Assembly (NCBI GenBank): GCA_914767715.1
Contig: OU612067.1
Span: forward strand, 34,136,162 to 34,200,161
Origin: Membranipora membranacea
Taxonomy: Eukaryota; Bryozoa; Gymnolaemata; Cheilostomatida; Membraniporidae
DNA: 64,000 bases
Reading direction: 5' to 3'
In this document: piece after piece, positions 11,023 to 26,000 of the stretch
How the letters are laid out: every line of letters begins with the position of its first letter
Numbering within the stretch: the first letter of the stretch is position 1
The notes under the pieces: generated by a model
The model's database searches: none
What the model was told of the DNA's origin: nothing
Seen by the model: the letters and a program-made list of their open reading frames with translations, nothing else
Position numbers and translations under genes: made by a program

Positions 11023-14000
11023 ATGGACATCAGAGAGATAGTAGTTAGCTGGATCTGTGTTCTAGTGTCATTCTCTGTACAAACTTGCTACGCTGGGATG
11101 ATACAGAGACAGCCGTGAGTCGAGTTCACATATAATCCTCAGAAGATTCTCAATTTCTACAATTTGGACAGCTGTTTTAGTCATCTTATGATCAGCAGCA
11201 TGAAGTTTAGTTGTTTGATTTAAATAAGATGTATAGACACAGATTTAATGTTTGGTGGGCGGATGGATTCGGCATTGGAGGCGGCTTAGTTGATTCGGGG
11301 TCCTGTGTGTTCAAAAACTTTGGTCTGTGGTGCGTGGCTTGATCTAGTGACATTTTTCACCGACTCCTGCGGCTGTACAATACCTGTATTAAATTTAGAT
11401 AAAAATATGTAATTTCTGTGTCGTCAATTCAAGACAATCTACTACCTGTCTCTACACAGTATACTGTCTCTACACAGTATACTGTCTGTCTCTACACAGT
11501 ATACTGTCTGTGATCTGTCGTATAAATCTAATGAATATCAATAAATTCAAATATGGGTGCAGGAACAACTTTTACCAGCATGTCGTCTGCTGCCACTCAT
11601 GCAAATTTGTGCTCATTGAATTCTGCATAGGTCCAAGATAAATAATTGAGACTTAAATCTCATAGTTATCACCTAATAGACAAATAATTTGCATAAACTG
11701 AAAACTCAAAATCAGGGCATAAAATCTAGCACCAGCTTATGACATGTACAGTGTGCACTAGCAAGACGGTAACTACGTCACGATAATTAATTTCATACCC
11801 TAGTTTTGACGATCAGTGTGTGCAAATTATTTGCTCATGAGGTGACAATGCTGAGATTGCAGCCTCATATTATTAGTTTTGAGCTATACAGAATTCTATA
11901 AGCACACATTTGGCTGTGCGGCAGCAGTGGTTTAACCAGAGACTATAGATATAAATCTATAGTCTCTGGTTTAACTCTATCATACAGTGCATATTGAATA
12001 AGGTAGAGAGAATCTTTTTCATTCTGTGGGTGACCAATGTTAGCTGGCTGAAGAAGAATGTCAATGCTACCAGAGATTATAGATAATATATCTATAGTCT
12101 CTGATGCTACCAGAGATTATAGATAATATATCTATAGTCTCTGATGCTATTGCTACCAGAGATTATAGATAATATATCTATAGTCTCTGATGCTGATGCT
12201 ACCAGAGATTATAGATAATATATCTATAGTCTCTGATGCTACTGCTTTTATTGGTAGGTTGTTGTTTTTGATGATGAAGAAATTAAATTTATGGGTTATA
12301 CACAGATCCATGTGGTTTAAACTCAAACCAGACCAAGTGATTCTAACAACTAAAATACTTACTGAAAATATTTTTATTAGGTCATACAACTACAATAATG
12401 GCCAATAATGTTTGTTGCATGAGATAATAATAAAAATTATGAAATCGGTTATAGGTCAATTTGAAGAGTCAAGTAGTCTTTGGTAATTGCTTTTTTATAA
12501 ATCCATTAAAATTATTTAAAATATCCGTCTTTGTAATAAATTACTTTAAATTCTGTTAACATTCAGTTGATCAAAGCTGTTAAAATGGTTAACTATCCAC
12601 TTTATCAGATTATCAGAGAGATTTTATGGGTTTGACAATTTATATTGGATTTATAATAGGAAGACATCGTAAAACTATTTATTTTAATGTGTGCACAGAC
12701 AGACAGAAAGACATGTCGAGTTTTGATAATACTACATTGACATTGTTCCTCTGGTGACCAATAGCTGAAGACTGTATAGCTATACACGGTCTCTACTGTA
12801 ACCGTGGGCTGACCTCTTCAGCACACAGTTACAATTTGAATGTGATAGCTATCGATATAAATTAAATATAATATATAATAGTATATTAATAATATATATC
12901 AGTGGTGATGGCTAAAAGCTATTCAGTACTTCTCATCTATTTTGAAAAAAAAAAGTTGTTCTTTTTTTCATTAAAGTTTCTTATGTTTATTATGAATTGA
13001 TCATACTGTATTTATATTTCATATTTTATATGTATATTTTATATTTCATATTTTATATGTATATTTTATAAGTATATTTATATGATATTTTGTAGGACTT
13101 ACTCAGTTATCACCCCTACGAGGATCAGACCTAATCAGCGAATGTTAATATCAGCTACAGTACTCAGACTGGAATCAGATACATTCACAATCACAAGTGT
13201 AGTAAAACGTACCAACCATGCAGGGACTAAAACAGAAGAGATATGTAGCGGCAGTCACACCTTCACTCATCCTGGGCTCTACGATATCGATATGAAGGTG
13301 ATTTAGCAATGTTGGTCTCGAATATTTGCACAAAGTTATAAAACAACCTCAACAACCATCCGAGCGCATATCTTCATTACTTTAATGTTCGGTTCCTAAT
13401 TACAGCATCGATTATGGCCCAGTGAAGGATGGTTGTACTTGTACCTGTATTACTGTGTCCTCGACAAACTCCTGAATTTTGAGGTTTTTAGGGTAAAACA
13501 ACAAAAGTTTCCCTACACCTAATTACATATGATTAAAGCTGGCTAACTAATTCTGGTTCTGACTTAATAGTTACAAAGTATTTTCGTTTCCAAATTGAAT
13601 GATGTAACAATAAAAACTGATGATTAATGTTTGTATCATGCACACCAAATATTGGCATACAAACGATCTGACTTCTTCACTTAGATTATGATAATCTGAA
13701 TATAAATTATCTCTACTTGGAAAACATGAAAGTGGGAATAATAACGTTCTGTTAAAAAAGATCTACTCAGGCAGTAAGTTCTTATATGGCTAATTTACCT
13801 CCAAAACTAAACAAAATTCATGATTTATTCTGAGCTGATAAGTACCCCAGCATGTTTAGAACTTTCACAAAGTCACTATATACTTGATAATCTCACTTTC
13901 AAAGCATATTTAGATCACTAGGATTAAAATATTTGAGCAAACAAATTTGTTGTATAAGTTGAAATAAGAAAATTTGAAATAAGTTGATCACGCATATTTG

Positions 14001-17000
14001 TGCCAAAAACTGAGCCATCAATTTCTCCTCATAGGTCAACATTCTCAAATTCAAATCCTCTCAGAGATTTGGCTAAAAATATACCTGGCTCAAATCGTGG
14101 CCAAATTTTTCTTTCACGCATTTACTGCATGATGTTAAAATGTGGCATGGTGTGTATGGTTGCTGAGTTTAACTTTAAATTTAAATCTTCAATTGATTAC
14201 CGTCAATAAATCTATCATTATCTGTAATTAGGCCAAATTGGTATTCAAAAACGAATTTTCAAAATCTTTCTCATAACTTCTATTTTAAAATTGCTTTTTA
14301 GTAGATCAGAGTTCTTGTAATTGATCGACAGTCCACAAAAATGGGATAAAAAGGGGATTATAGGTGAGGCAAAATTAGATCTGAGTTTGGTTTGAGTGTA
14401 GGCAGATAGAGGCGGGGGGGGGGTCTCCAAAGTGGTACTGCAGGGTTATAGCTATGACTTTGCATGGCAGAGGAAATATTCAGGCTGCCCATGATATGCA
14501 TATTCACTTGTCTATTAATGTTGGTGGATCTCTCATAGGATTTTCAACATCAATCCCATTCCTGCTTCTCTATGGATCGAATCATATCTTGTTATAACAT
14601 ACCAAAATTCCTCATCACCTTAATGAAAGAGTTCCCATATTATTGATCGGTGTTGTTGTTCATGATATCAATATGGCAACAAACAAATGAGCAACAACTC
14701 TGTCCATTATTGATGTTGCTACACATTCCTGATAATATGCTGGTTTGCGCCAGTGATTCAGTGATTTAGCTGGTTGGATTTGCTACCATCATGACATAAA
14801 AAAACATAACAAATGTTTTTAAAAAACAATTTACTTCATTTCTTGGCCAAAGTAAGGCCCTGTTTATGACAAAACAGAGGGTGGGCTGCCCCTAAAGAGG
14901 GACGCAAGTTGCCCGGAGTCCTCGTACTGAGAGTGTGATACATCCTAGTAAACTAGAATGCATCCTAGAGGTGAGGCCATGGTGGACCTCCTAATCATAA
15001 GTGTGCAGCAAGCTGTCAGAAACTGAAACAGGCGCTAATCAGCCATTGGCCATGACACTTTGATCTTAGCCAATAGGCCAAAGTAAGGCTGGTGGTATGT
15101 TTCAGAATTTTACTGGGAGTTCAAAGGCTGCCTTATTGTTTTGTAGACCCCGGAGGAGATGTCCAGTGGTAATTACTCTATTAAAATCAGTGGATATTAT
15201 GATACATCACTGTCCAGTCTGATATTCTCTAATGAGACTCAACTCTTCTTTGAGAATAAACAAGTCTCTGTATTCATACTAACCAGTAAACCTTACTACA
15301 ATAGAGGAGAAACAGGTAAAATACAAGGGAGACAAACCTGAAAATGGTACAGCCTGTCACACAATTAGTATAGTAATATTGTTAATTGTGATACTATACC
15401 TAATATGTAGAACAAGTATGTTCCCTCTGTGGTGGCGGAGGGTTATTACAAATGTTTGGTATCGAGGCAATATCCCTCCGCCACCACAGAGGAACATACT
15501 TGTTCTACCTAATCTGTGAAGAGTGGTTATAGCTGAGGGAGGGTCGGTTATTTTCTGTTGGGTCGAGCTGCACACTGCTTTATGAAATGATGGCACCTAG
15601 TTGAAGCCTGTGGGTGCATTCAATGTGAGAGGAGGGGGTGGGGTGGTTAGCAGGGGTTTGTGTTGTTATCGCTCTTCATAGCAAAATTTAAATCTAAAAA
15701 ACAAGACCTCATAAAGTTACTATCCTAAAGATTTATGTTTCCTGCCTTCTTTTCACTACATCAAAGGTGTCAGAAAGGCTAAACAGTTTTAAAATATTTA
15801 TTATTTATGACACAGCTTTATTGTGAAACAAAACCTTTTACATTCTTGTAGTTAGGACGAGGCCCCCAAGATTACAAAAAAACAATGATTTGCATAAAAC
15901 TTGCTGTTTAGTAAGAAACAGAAGATTGGGCTGCCCCTAAAGAGGGACGCAAGGTGCCCTAAATCCTCATACTGAGAATGTGATACATCCTAGTAAACTA
16001 GAATGCATCCTAGAGGTGAGGCCATAGTACACCTCCTAATCTATGTGTGCAGCTAGCTGCCAAAACTGAACTGGCACTAATCAGCCATTGGCAGTGACAC
16101 TTTGATCTTAGCCAATAGGCCGAGAGAACACTTTGATCTTAGCCAATAGGCCGAGAAGCTTTTCTATTATTAATGATGCTGATATTTACTTGTGTATATT
16201 TTGCAGTGGATATAAGAATAATTCCGTTTCAGCGAAACATGCTCCCTGTCAGCAATACCTTAGATGTTAGAATCAAGGTTTGCGTCTTATATTTAGTATC
16301 TGCCATCATGAGTCATCTTTAAGTCATAGTATCGCTTGATATAGGTACCTGCTAGAACACACACCCTTGAGAAAAATTGAGGCAACTCACACAGAAGATA
16401 AGCGCTATCTGAGTACCTAACTTCTTTGACTATATCTTAGACTGCTTTGTTGTATATATATATTGTTGACCTCACTAACAAATATCAGAACATTAAAAAC
16501 CACTGCCTGTGTTACCTAAGCATGATATGATTTTAGGATCCTCTCGGTACTACTTTGAGAGAATGGTTCTCCCAGCACACAAATATCGGAGGAGTCGTTA
16601 GTCTGTCGTATAAACTGAGCAAACCACTACCTTTATACGGAGAGTGGACTATAGAAGTCGAGTGTCTCAATCACATCTATACAAACAACTTCCTTATCGA
16701 AGAATGGTGTAAGTTGTTACTGCAGTGCCCTGTTTATTGCTCAGTCAGTAATATCTAGAAGGAAAGGGTCAAAGGTTGAAGGAACTATTGCAGATCTTGA
16801 GATTTTGTCACTTCTGAGATGATTCTGCTTAGAAACAACTGTGATGGTGGAGTGATATTGCAAAATTCATTTATCTGCCGCGGCGCCCTGATACACAGCT
16901 TTTTTAACATCATTTCGCGTCAACAAACTTCTATATCTCGATAACCGTTATACATATTTCAGTATATAAATTCATAGGACAACCATTCTTTATTTGAGTG

Positions 17001-20000
17001 ATACCAAAAACACTTGTCATTTTAGTATTTGTACTTGGTTCTCCATTATATATATTTATGAGCATTTTTGGAGTTTTATTATTTAGATGTGCCTAAGAAG
17101 TTTGTGAACGTGTCGATGCCGACATCAGTTGTTAGTAATGGACCTGGTCTAGCTGGAGTTGTGGACAGCAGGTTCGTTAACTATTTTACGTCAATATCAC
17201 ACAGAGATAATCTTTAGTCATACTAGTTTTTGAACCGCAGACATGATTCTCGCCAAATCTGTATACCCTCTGCATTATATAACATTGATTCTAGCGTATC
17301 AAGGTGGGTGAAAATTGGCACATTTATCAAATAAATAAGGATAATGACACACGCCTTCAACATTCACAGCTCTACCGTCACTCTGAAAATTTATCAGCTG
17401 ATTCAAAATAGGATAATTTATTAATTTGATTTACAAATGTTATTCGCAATCCACAGATGTAACAATGATATACCAAATATTTATATTAAATCATGATCAA
17501 AAAAGTAATGCCGAATTATTTACTGACCATGGGCAAAGTAGAGAAAGAAAGAAAGAAAGCACTGCCTGTGAGTTAAGCCCAAAGAACAGCATGAAATTCA
17601 TAACAGGTGCTCAAACTGCCTAGACGGTCACCTCGGGGGAAGAATCGGTTTTACATTGTTCGCTCTCATGTATTTTATAGTTTTACTATTTTTGATTTAT
17701 TACATTAGATACACGTCTATGAGTGCTGTGAGGGGTAACGCTACGATCAGACTGGACATACTGTCTGCTGCCTCAGAAAGTCAGCAGTATCAACCGATTA
17801 TCAGAACTATAGACTATGTGAGTACGCAACGTCAGACTCTGGCTGTTAATGCAGCGCAGCAGTAAGCTGTGATATTAAAACATTGAACAATATTATACCG
17901 CACTTCGCATTGTAAATGAGATACATAGTGTCCACAACAAATCTGAAGCTATGGCAAAACTATCATAGTCAATATTTCGGTAAGGGAAGCCTTTACCTAT
18001 TTAGTCTACGATAATATATGTATGTATATCAGAGGGGACAATTGATCATCAAATTGATTAACATAATACATACTGTACAAGAATTTTTTAAATACGATGG
18101 CCTTGGATGAAGAACACAAATCCCATCCTTAGCACTTTAAGAGCATTTTTAAATCTCATAGATTTGAAGTTTTTGAATCTTTTCAAACACTTTCATACCC
18201 TTTCTCAGTGAAGTTGCTGGCGATGCTGTTATTTATTCAGCATGGCACGAACAAAAGTCATGTTATCTTATCCTACCAGGAAAGGTCGGAAAGTGGTCGA
18301 GTCAAAATTTAGGACAAAGATTGCCCTGCCAGCGGCACTCTCTTCTGTTTTCCTGCCAATAAAAGATTCTTGGCTCAGTATTGTGTGAATGTGCTACAAT
18401 TAAGTCAAAAGATTATAGTTAAAAAGTTGAAATAATAAAAAAATTAAAATTTTTGCCTTCATTACAAAATTACTTATCAAAGATGCCAACATGCGCTTTG
18501 TTCTCTTGTTCATGGCATTAGTCCAGATCCCCTCAATACCAATAGCTATAACTGATTGATATACCCAAGGCTAAAGGGAGTAAAATATCAGCTGATGGAG
18601 GAAAATTTTCCATTTTCTCACAAGCTTGAAATAGTATAATTTATAGCCAACTAACATGTACTTACTGTTTTACTTTAAAAAGCTTCCACCATCACTAACT
18701 AAAATTTGATGCTGGCAAATATTACTATATAATTTCTATGACCAAGTATTTTGTGCTGCTAGATTTTGATACTTATGTCCTTCAACCACTTACCAAAGCC
18801 TTGCACACTCTACTATTTGTAGTAGGCTACAACGTTTCTGGTGGTAGGAGCAAGGAGTAACAGGGTTACTCCTTGGTAAGAGTGTCAGTTTCAGTCGTCA
18901 GTACAATACCAGTGCAGCACACAGCTTACACTGTTTACTAATACATTGTTATGTAAACAATACCATGTGAACTGGGTTTTCCGTAACAATAGTAGGGGTT
19001 TTCCCATAGAATCCCTCGATTTTCCCATTGCATATGACAGTTTTCTAATGTTAAAAGGTTGGGCCCTCTAAAAGCGGCCCCAGCTCCCTATCGTGTCCAT
19101 TGAAAGGTGTAAATTTTGTGCTTTTGAACACTCCTAGGCCTACTTATGTGCCCTACACAATCAAATTGTACATCCAAAGAGAAATTATTCAACTGAATCT
19201 TAGATGTTGTTGGCTTCTGGGCTATTATTGAGTACAGTGGTAACGATTGTAGCAGCTCAAATACTCCATCTACGGCAGACGAGCTGCGCCAGGGGAGAAA
19301 ATAATTTCAGATGGCGCAGCTCGGCTAGAGGCAATTTACATGTGGCGCAGCTCGGCTAGAGGCAATTTATGTGTGGCGCAGCTCGGCTAGTTTCAAAGTT
19401 TGTTACCAAGAGCACATGATTCCCAATATTGATAGACTTGTAAAAACTTGCTCATCTGTCGGAACTGATAAAAGAGCGGGAATTTATCACAGCTCTATTG
19501 TTCAAGATGTAGCTGAAAAAGCAAGAGGACTAAGTTGAACTAGGAGTGGCAGTCACAGCAGACAGTCACAGTCAGTGTTTGAGAAGTTGCTTGACTTTCC
19601 CTACCTACTATGATATGGCTGTAAGTATAGTATAGTATTCTTCACAATAAGGTATGAAAGTTATATTACTAAGGTAGTGATTAAGTATCATCATCATGTG
19701 AAGGAATGATTGGATTGGATGTGTTGATCATTTAAATAGGGCTACTTACTACTTCTACTTGTTGTACTACCTACTTCTCTCTTCTACCAAGGAGTATCAG
19801 CTTCCCTGGATGCTCCTTGCCTCTACCACTCACATCATTGCATTTTCTTATTTTGGTTGGTTTGGGCTCTAGTCTATTGTGTGGGTGCACAAACAAAGCA
19901 ATGAGCTGCCCAATGTTTTGATAGTTGGTATTGATGTTGATGAAATATGTATCAATCAAGAGTGACTACTCACACTCACAGGCTACCTAGTACTAGTACT

Positions 20001-23000
20001 ACAGGCTGCTACTGAGTGAGGAATGGTCACAGGCCTACTCCAACATCGGGGTCAATGGCAGTTAGTATTTGACTGCCCTTATGGGTTTTTTGTTGTTTGA
20101 AACCCAACCAGGGGGGGGGGGAGGGCAGTCAAACATTGCCACAAACCAACCCAGGCTTTGGAGTAACTCGTGTATACAGTGTATACAATGCAAGGTGTAT
20201 AGTCATGTCTGCTAGATGAAGGGCATATACTGCAAGCGTAGAGAGGGCTTTAGAGCTCATCAAGTTACTTTGTTTAATGTTTGACTGTGATTGATGTGTC
20301 AGTAATCTGTCCAAATAACATTTTTGTATGTTTACATGTTTTATTTTACAGCCTGTATGATTATGAAGGAGCATTTTAGAGATTAACCAGAGATAAGCCA
20401 TAGGAATCATATGCAATCATCAATAGACTGACTTAATCTTTGATCCCGTATAAACCTCAACATGTATCAGGATTGCATTGGTAAGACCAAGGAGTTAGAG
20501 GGAACTTCTTGGTAAGACAGTGGCTGGTTCACTTAGCCGGATTTAAGATGCTGAGACTTCGCCAAGTAAAAGTATTTTCCTATGAACAACTAGAGATCCA
20601 TGAGATTTTATACACAATAATAATGCCATAGCACAGCTCATCTCCTAGTCTTGCAACATCTAACTGTAAGTTGTAGATGATAATTCAATGTCAAGCATGC
20701 GACTTCAGTTAGTATCCAATGCTGTTGATAGTGATACCTAGGGAGTTTTTGCGGTAACAATTAGATGAACAAACTTCATCAGGGTGCTTGGTCACTGGGT
20801 GCAGGCCCCAGAGAACTGAGAAGAAGGTTCATTGCGTAAGGCAGTCCTCGCACCCTGCTATACTCTGCTTAAATCTATCAATAATAACCAGATCAAATGA
20901 TTCACAGTGTTTTGTGCTGATCATTTTTATTTTTAGGTACATTGAATATAATATGTATAACGGCCACAGGTATTCTGGCTCGCAGTCACATTGATCCAAC
21001 TTTTTTGGGTCAAACCAAACGCATATCCTTACTCCAACTTTGGAGAGTGATAGTAAGTCCTTGGGTGAACAAAAGATATCAGGGAGTACATATGATCAAG
21101 GAGTTGGGGACAAAATATAACATTTGTCCCTAACTCCCTGGTATGATTGTATCAGACATATGAGTTGTCCTCTCAACTAAAATCAATCCTCCTCCCAAGG
21201 TAGTCTGGTCATTTAGCTCAATTAGACAATTTGTGCACAAATCGTTTACTCAGAATGCATAGGTATAGTTCTATCTATGAGAGAGTGATTTGGGAACGAG
21301 ACCTAAGTAGGGCACCTAAGCTGTTTTTTATTCAATGAACTTTCAGTCACTGTTGACAAAATTCTCATCTATCTATGCGTTATTCTGTAGACTAAACAGC
21401 CAAATCATATCATCCCTGCATGAATATAGATGGTAATACAGCTGTCACAAAAATGCGTCAAGTGAACTTTCTTTGGCATAGTATAAATATTATTGTGCTT
21501 AAATTACGCTACACAAAACAAATAACGAAAAAAGAAATAAAGGAACCAGTTATGTCAGTTCCTCAACAACAAACAAACATGGTATGTAAGAAGAAAAAAT
21601 AAAAATCTGACCAGAGAGAAAACTTTGATAATAATTTGGTACCCACTTACAGATTACAGTTGTCAAGTCAGTTCACCGATGTATTTGTTGTCTATTAGAA
21701 CTCACGATTGATTTGAATCAGCTTATCAGTGGCACTTTGGGCATTTACAATTCAAATGTGCTTGACTGCTTGAGGTCCTAAACTGATAACCTGACCCACA
21801 AGCAATCAAAAAAATCAATAGATACTAAGACCGAGGAGTTAGACTTCTGTAAAGAGGTCATCTGGGCTTCTTTGACGCACTACATTGCAGACTCGTATCT
21901 CATGGTTGATCGGCAAGTTGCGTGTCGGCATATTGATCATCCAGATGACTTTATTTCCAACAATATTATGATAGACCACTGGGCCATAGGCTGGTTTTAA
22001 TTTTGTTGTCATCACCTTGTCTTCAACCGTTCTGAAAGGGAAAATTATAATAGGATCAATTAATGCAGAAACCCAATGAGATGCTCAACTGTGAAAAAAA
22101 GTTCATATTCCTGGGTTAGAGATAGAACTAAGAGGTCATTGAATGAAAGAATTGAATGTAATGTGAAAGCCAAACATTGCTACATACCCAGACAGAGTAG
22201 GACCATTGGATCATTGGCCTTGGGGCATAGATAGATAAGATAGTAGTCTGCCAGTGAGGGTGCTGCTGCATCATCATCAACATTCCACCAATTCTTTGAC
22301 TCCCATTCACTGTAACAATGAGTGATTCAATGACAAAAATTAAATACATACATACATAGATTCTACAGATTGGTCCAGGAACTGTCGTGTCTGTAGTGAA
22401 AGATCAAGGAGTGCTCCTAGCTAGTCCCTGCTCTGTTGGTCGTTGGTAAGATAGATTGGTTGGTGACAATCAGAACAGTTCACCTGACAGACTCCTCTCC
22501 TCTGCATATATCTTTTCTAAGGTGGCTCTATGTTTCGAATGTCTGGTAGTGATAACATTAAAAAGGTCACCTTTCAGTGCTCATGCCAGTGAGTGATGCT
22601 CTAATCTCAAAGTCTGGCCTATTATCAGACTCAGCTATCAAGATGGTGCAGACTTAGTTGTTAACAATCATACCTCCAAAACCCAAGTTGACTCTGACTT
22701 TTTCCGACTGAGTAGTGACAGACTATCAAATTCATGAGTTGTGTTCTCATGGCTTCAAAATTTGAAACTAGCCGAGCTGCGCCACACATAAATTGCCTCT
22801 AGCCGAGCTGCGCCACATGTAAATTGCATGTAGCCGAGCTGCGCCATTCCGAATTATTTTTACCACATGGCGCAGCTCGTCTGCCGTACCATCCTACGTA
22901 AATGATGTCTGATGTTTGCTGAGAAAAGGAAAGGAACAGAGCTATCAAGCCATACTTATTGATAATACGGTATTGGGTCAGTTTCTTAGCTCGAGGATGG

Positions 23001-26000
23001 TCATACCCTTGATCCCTCAAAGTTCTGTGTTTGAGATGATGTTTGATACTACAAGCCGTACAAATGCCTCCAGATCTTCAGCCCCAATTTTTTTGCTCAA
23101 TAAGACCTATGTATGTAAGTATAGCTATGCCTCAAAAGTAGAAGTTACACTCCCACTCAACAAGAGGTGATAACTCTGACGGCTAATCTGAATCTAATAA
23201 TGAAGGTAATCTTTGTTTAAGTTTGAGGGACAGGCAGACTTCCTCTTTACCCGAGAGGAGATGGAGGCCGTAGTCGGAGGAGAAAACTCTCTTATAGGTA
23301 AAGAGCTGAAAGTGTCAGGACTAGTGAGAGACTGGTGGCTGAACGACACGAGCTCTGGGTATCAATCTGCTATTGTATTCAGTAAGACTATCAGAATAAG
23401 ATACCTCGAGGGGAGTGTCGTCACATTCAAACCAGATCTACCTTTCAAAGTTCATGTAAGTGCTGAGCAGTTGGACCCTTTCTGTGTGTCTGTCAATAGT
23501 TTGTTATTAGGTAAGACTGAATCATTGGCCAAACTTTTGTATCAAAGGAAGTCTTTATCTGGATAATCAAACTGCTCTTCAGTTTTATCTTCATTCCTCA
23601 TTCTGCACCATCCCTAAAATCCACTCAGGGGTAAGAAGTGAAAAAGAACCCTGATACCTGTAGTCTGATGTCCGGATCTGAAGTCGTAAGGACGCACTGG
23701 CTGACTTTCTGACTGACTGACCATTTTTTCCCAGATTAGAGGGAAATATAAAGATGAACTGAAATATCAGGTACTAATTCGCTAATTTAATTTTAGCAAT
23801 GTCTCAGAGTTAACAAACACACATATCCCATACCTTACGCGGTAATCTGTGACATATTTGACAGATAGTAGCAGAGTATGGAGATGGCTCACCACTACCA
23901 GCTCATAATGAGAATAGGACTGTCTACCTGGACATCATAGATAGTCGTGACATCACTGGAGACGTATCTAGGTCACAGGAAGTGATGTTATCTACAGACA
24001 ACAGCGTAGCTGAAGTTTGGCTGGATCCTGGTCGATCCATCAATAGATTTTCAATCACTGTAAGATCATTATTCCGTTATATTTATCTTATCCGCGTTAT
24101 TACCGATAAAAAGGAGCTTAAACTTTTGCTCCTCATATTCCCCCTTCAGCGATTCTGCTACCAAATAAATTACTTACAGTAGCTAATCCACAAATCCAAT
24201 ATCCACTGCACAAGTTTCATTAGTTAAACTTTCTTTTGGTACGAGTTGAATGTGTCCAAATTGCATTGGAGAACCTTTGTACAATTCGAAAGCACTCTCA
24301 CTATTAGCGACTTTGCTGTTAGTAATGTATCCTCGTAGGTTCACCGTATAGGGTTGCTGTGGCCAGCCCCTCCAACCGCCAGCCTGTCGGTCTTTAACAA
24401 AGCACAGACGGATACTTGAATGATGTTTTGCATTGTAACTATGCGTCATTAAGGAGAGATTATAGATACGATAAGCACATGTATAGACTTTGTTGTAGGC
24501 GAGATATGAGAATATACAGGACACTCGGCGTGAGTTAGTAGCTAGCAGGTACTGGTCACCTTCTAAAACTTACCTACATGTAGCTACAACCACTACTAAC
24601 CCTACTGTGGATAAGTTCATGAACTTCGACCTCACAACTAACACATTCATAGACGTCGTCTACTATGTGGTGAGTGTAAGGAGGCTGGGAGGACTGTAAC
24701 ACAATAGTCTGACACCATCTCACATAGATATGTGACCATGTGTAACATAGAACAAGTTCGTCCCCTCTGTGAATATTCTTTTTCGAGTTATTAACTATGT
24801 TTGTTACAAGAATGGAGGAGCTCACTCTCTCAAACGTCAAATGGATTGGCCAAATATTTATACATTATGTTTTATTCCAAACATGATGTGTTTTTCTCTT
24901 GAGCAAACACAAATTTACGGGTTACAACAGCCCATCCTTCCTGTTTACAAACTATGAAAATAGGCAGTGGTAGGTCTGAAGTTGTGCTCCCGGAGAATTT
25001 GGAAGGAATACTCCCCATAGGGCCATTAAAGCTTTGCACATCTTTCTATCACAGATTATCTCTGGAGGGAACATTATAATGAGTGATCAGTTAGAGATGT
25101 ACACAAGAAGTAAACAGATATCCGTCGCTCTCTCACAGCAGATGATACCTACAGCTAAACTAGTAGCTTATCTCATCACACCAGATGGTCAGGTGGTCGC
25201 TGATGGGCTCAACTTTCATGTCCAACCATCCTTCCAGCATCAGGTATCATTCACCTTAATCATATTACTCTTCTCTGGCAAGATGAGGTGCTTGCTAGTC
25301 GCCCTCAAAATCACACCCTGAGATCTGGAGATTTATCCTCTGATCCCCAAGACTCTCAATGAGCTCTCATATTTCTGAATGAATATTCGATTATTCCTAT
25401 TTTTACCACTTATATTACAGACAGTGGTGGAAATGGAAATAAATAAGTGCCTATACACCAAACAATGCGATCAATCCAACGCGTAGAGTTGGCTGGCCGC
25501 TCAGCGGGTGGGTCCTGGAGGGGGGGGTGCGGGGGTTCACCCCCGTGAATTTTTTTGATATTTTTGCCCTAATTACAGTGTTTCTGGTGTTTTTTTGACT
25601 TTTTGAGCCTAATCTAAGAGCATGTTTTGACTGAAGCAAACAGTAAAGTAAAAGTAAACAAACCCTACAATATAACATAAACAAACTTATCCAAGCATAC
25701 AAAGTGCACAGCAGTGATAGGTTGTAAGTGCCTATACACCATAGACCTACTAATAATAAACTTATAAATTATTATTAGTAGGTCTATGCTATACACTTAT
25801 TGAAGGTGTATAGGCATTGATGTGAACTTCCTATACACCCGTATAGTAGAGGCCCATTTCCACTACTGATTACAGAAAATGTTGGTTGTTTTTTCATACA
25901 CCAGCTTGAGGCAAAGTGAATATAAATCTCACACACTGTTGATGATATTCTTATTTTTGTCAGCTGTCCGCTAAAATCAACAGAGGTAAAGACCTAACAT

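Noticed and set aside
16100-16165. A functional U2 snRNA gene
   Set aside because: Only the first 25-30 nt of U2 are present; the branch-point region, Sm site and 3' stem-loops are absent.
22916-23170. Candidate exon just upstream of exon 8 of the MCR-like gene
   Set aside because: Exon 7 (ending RTIDY) joins exon 8 (FEGQADF) in phase and matches the family without extra residues; this frame has no suitable splice pair.
24183-24524. Minus-strand 113-codon frame in intron 9 of the MCR-like gene
   Set aside because: It looks protein-like in part but has no family match, no convincing splice context, and overlaps the upstream end of exon 10.
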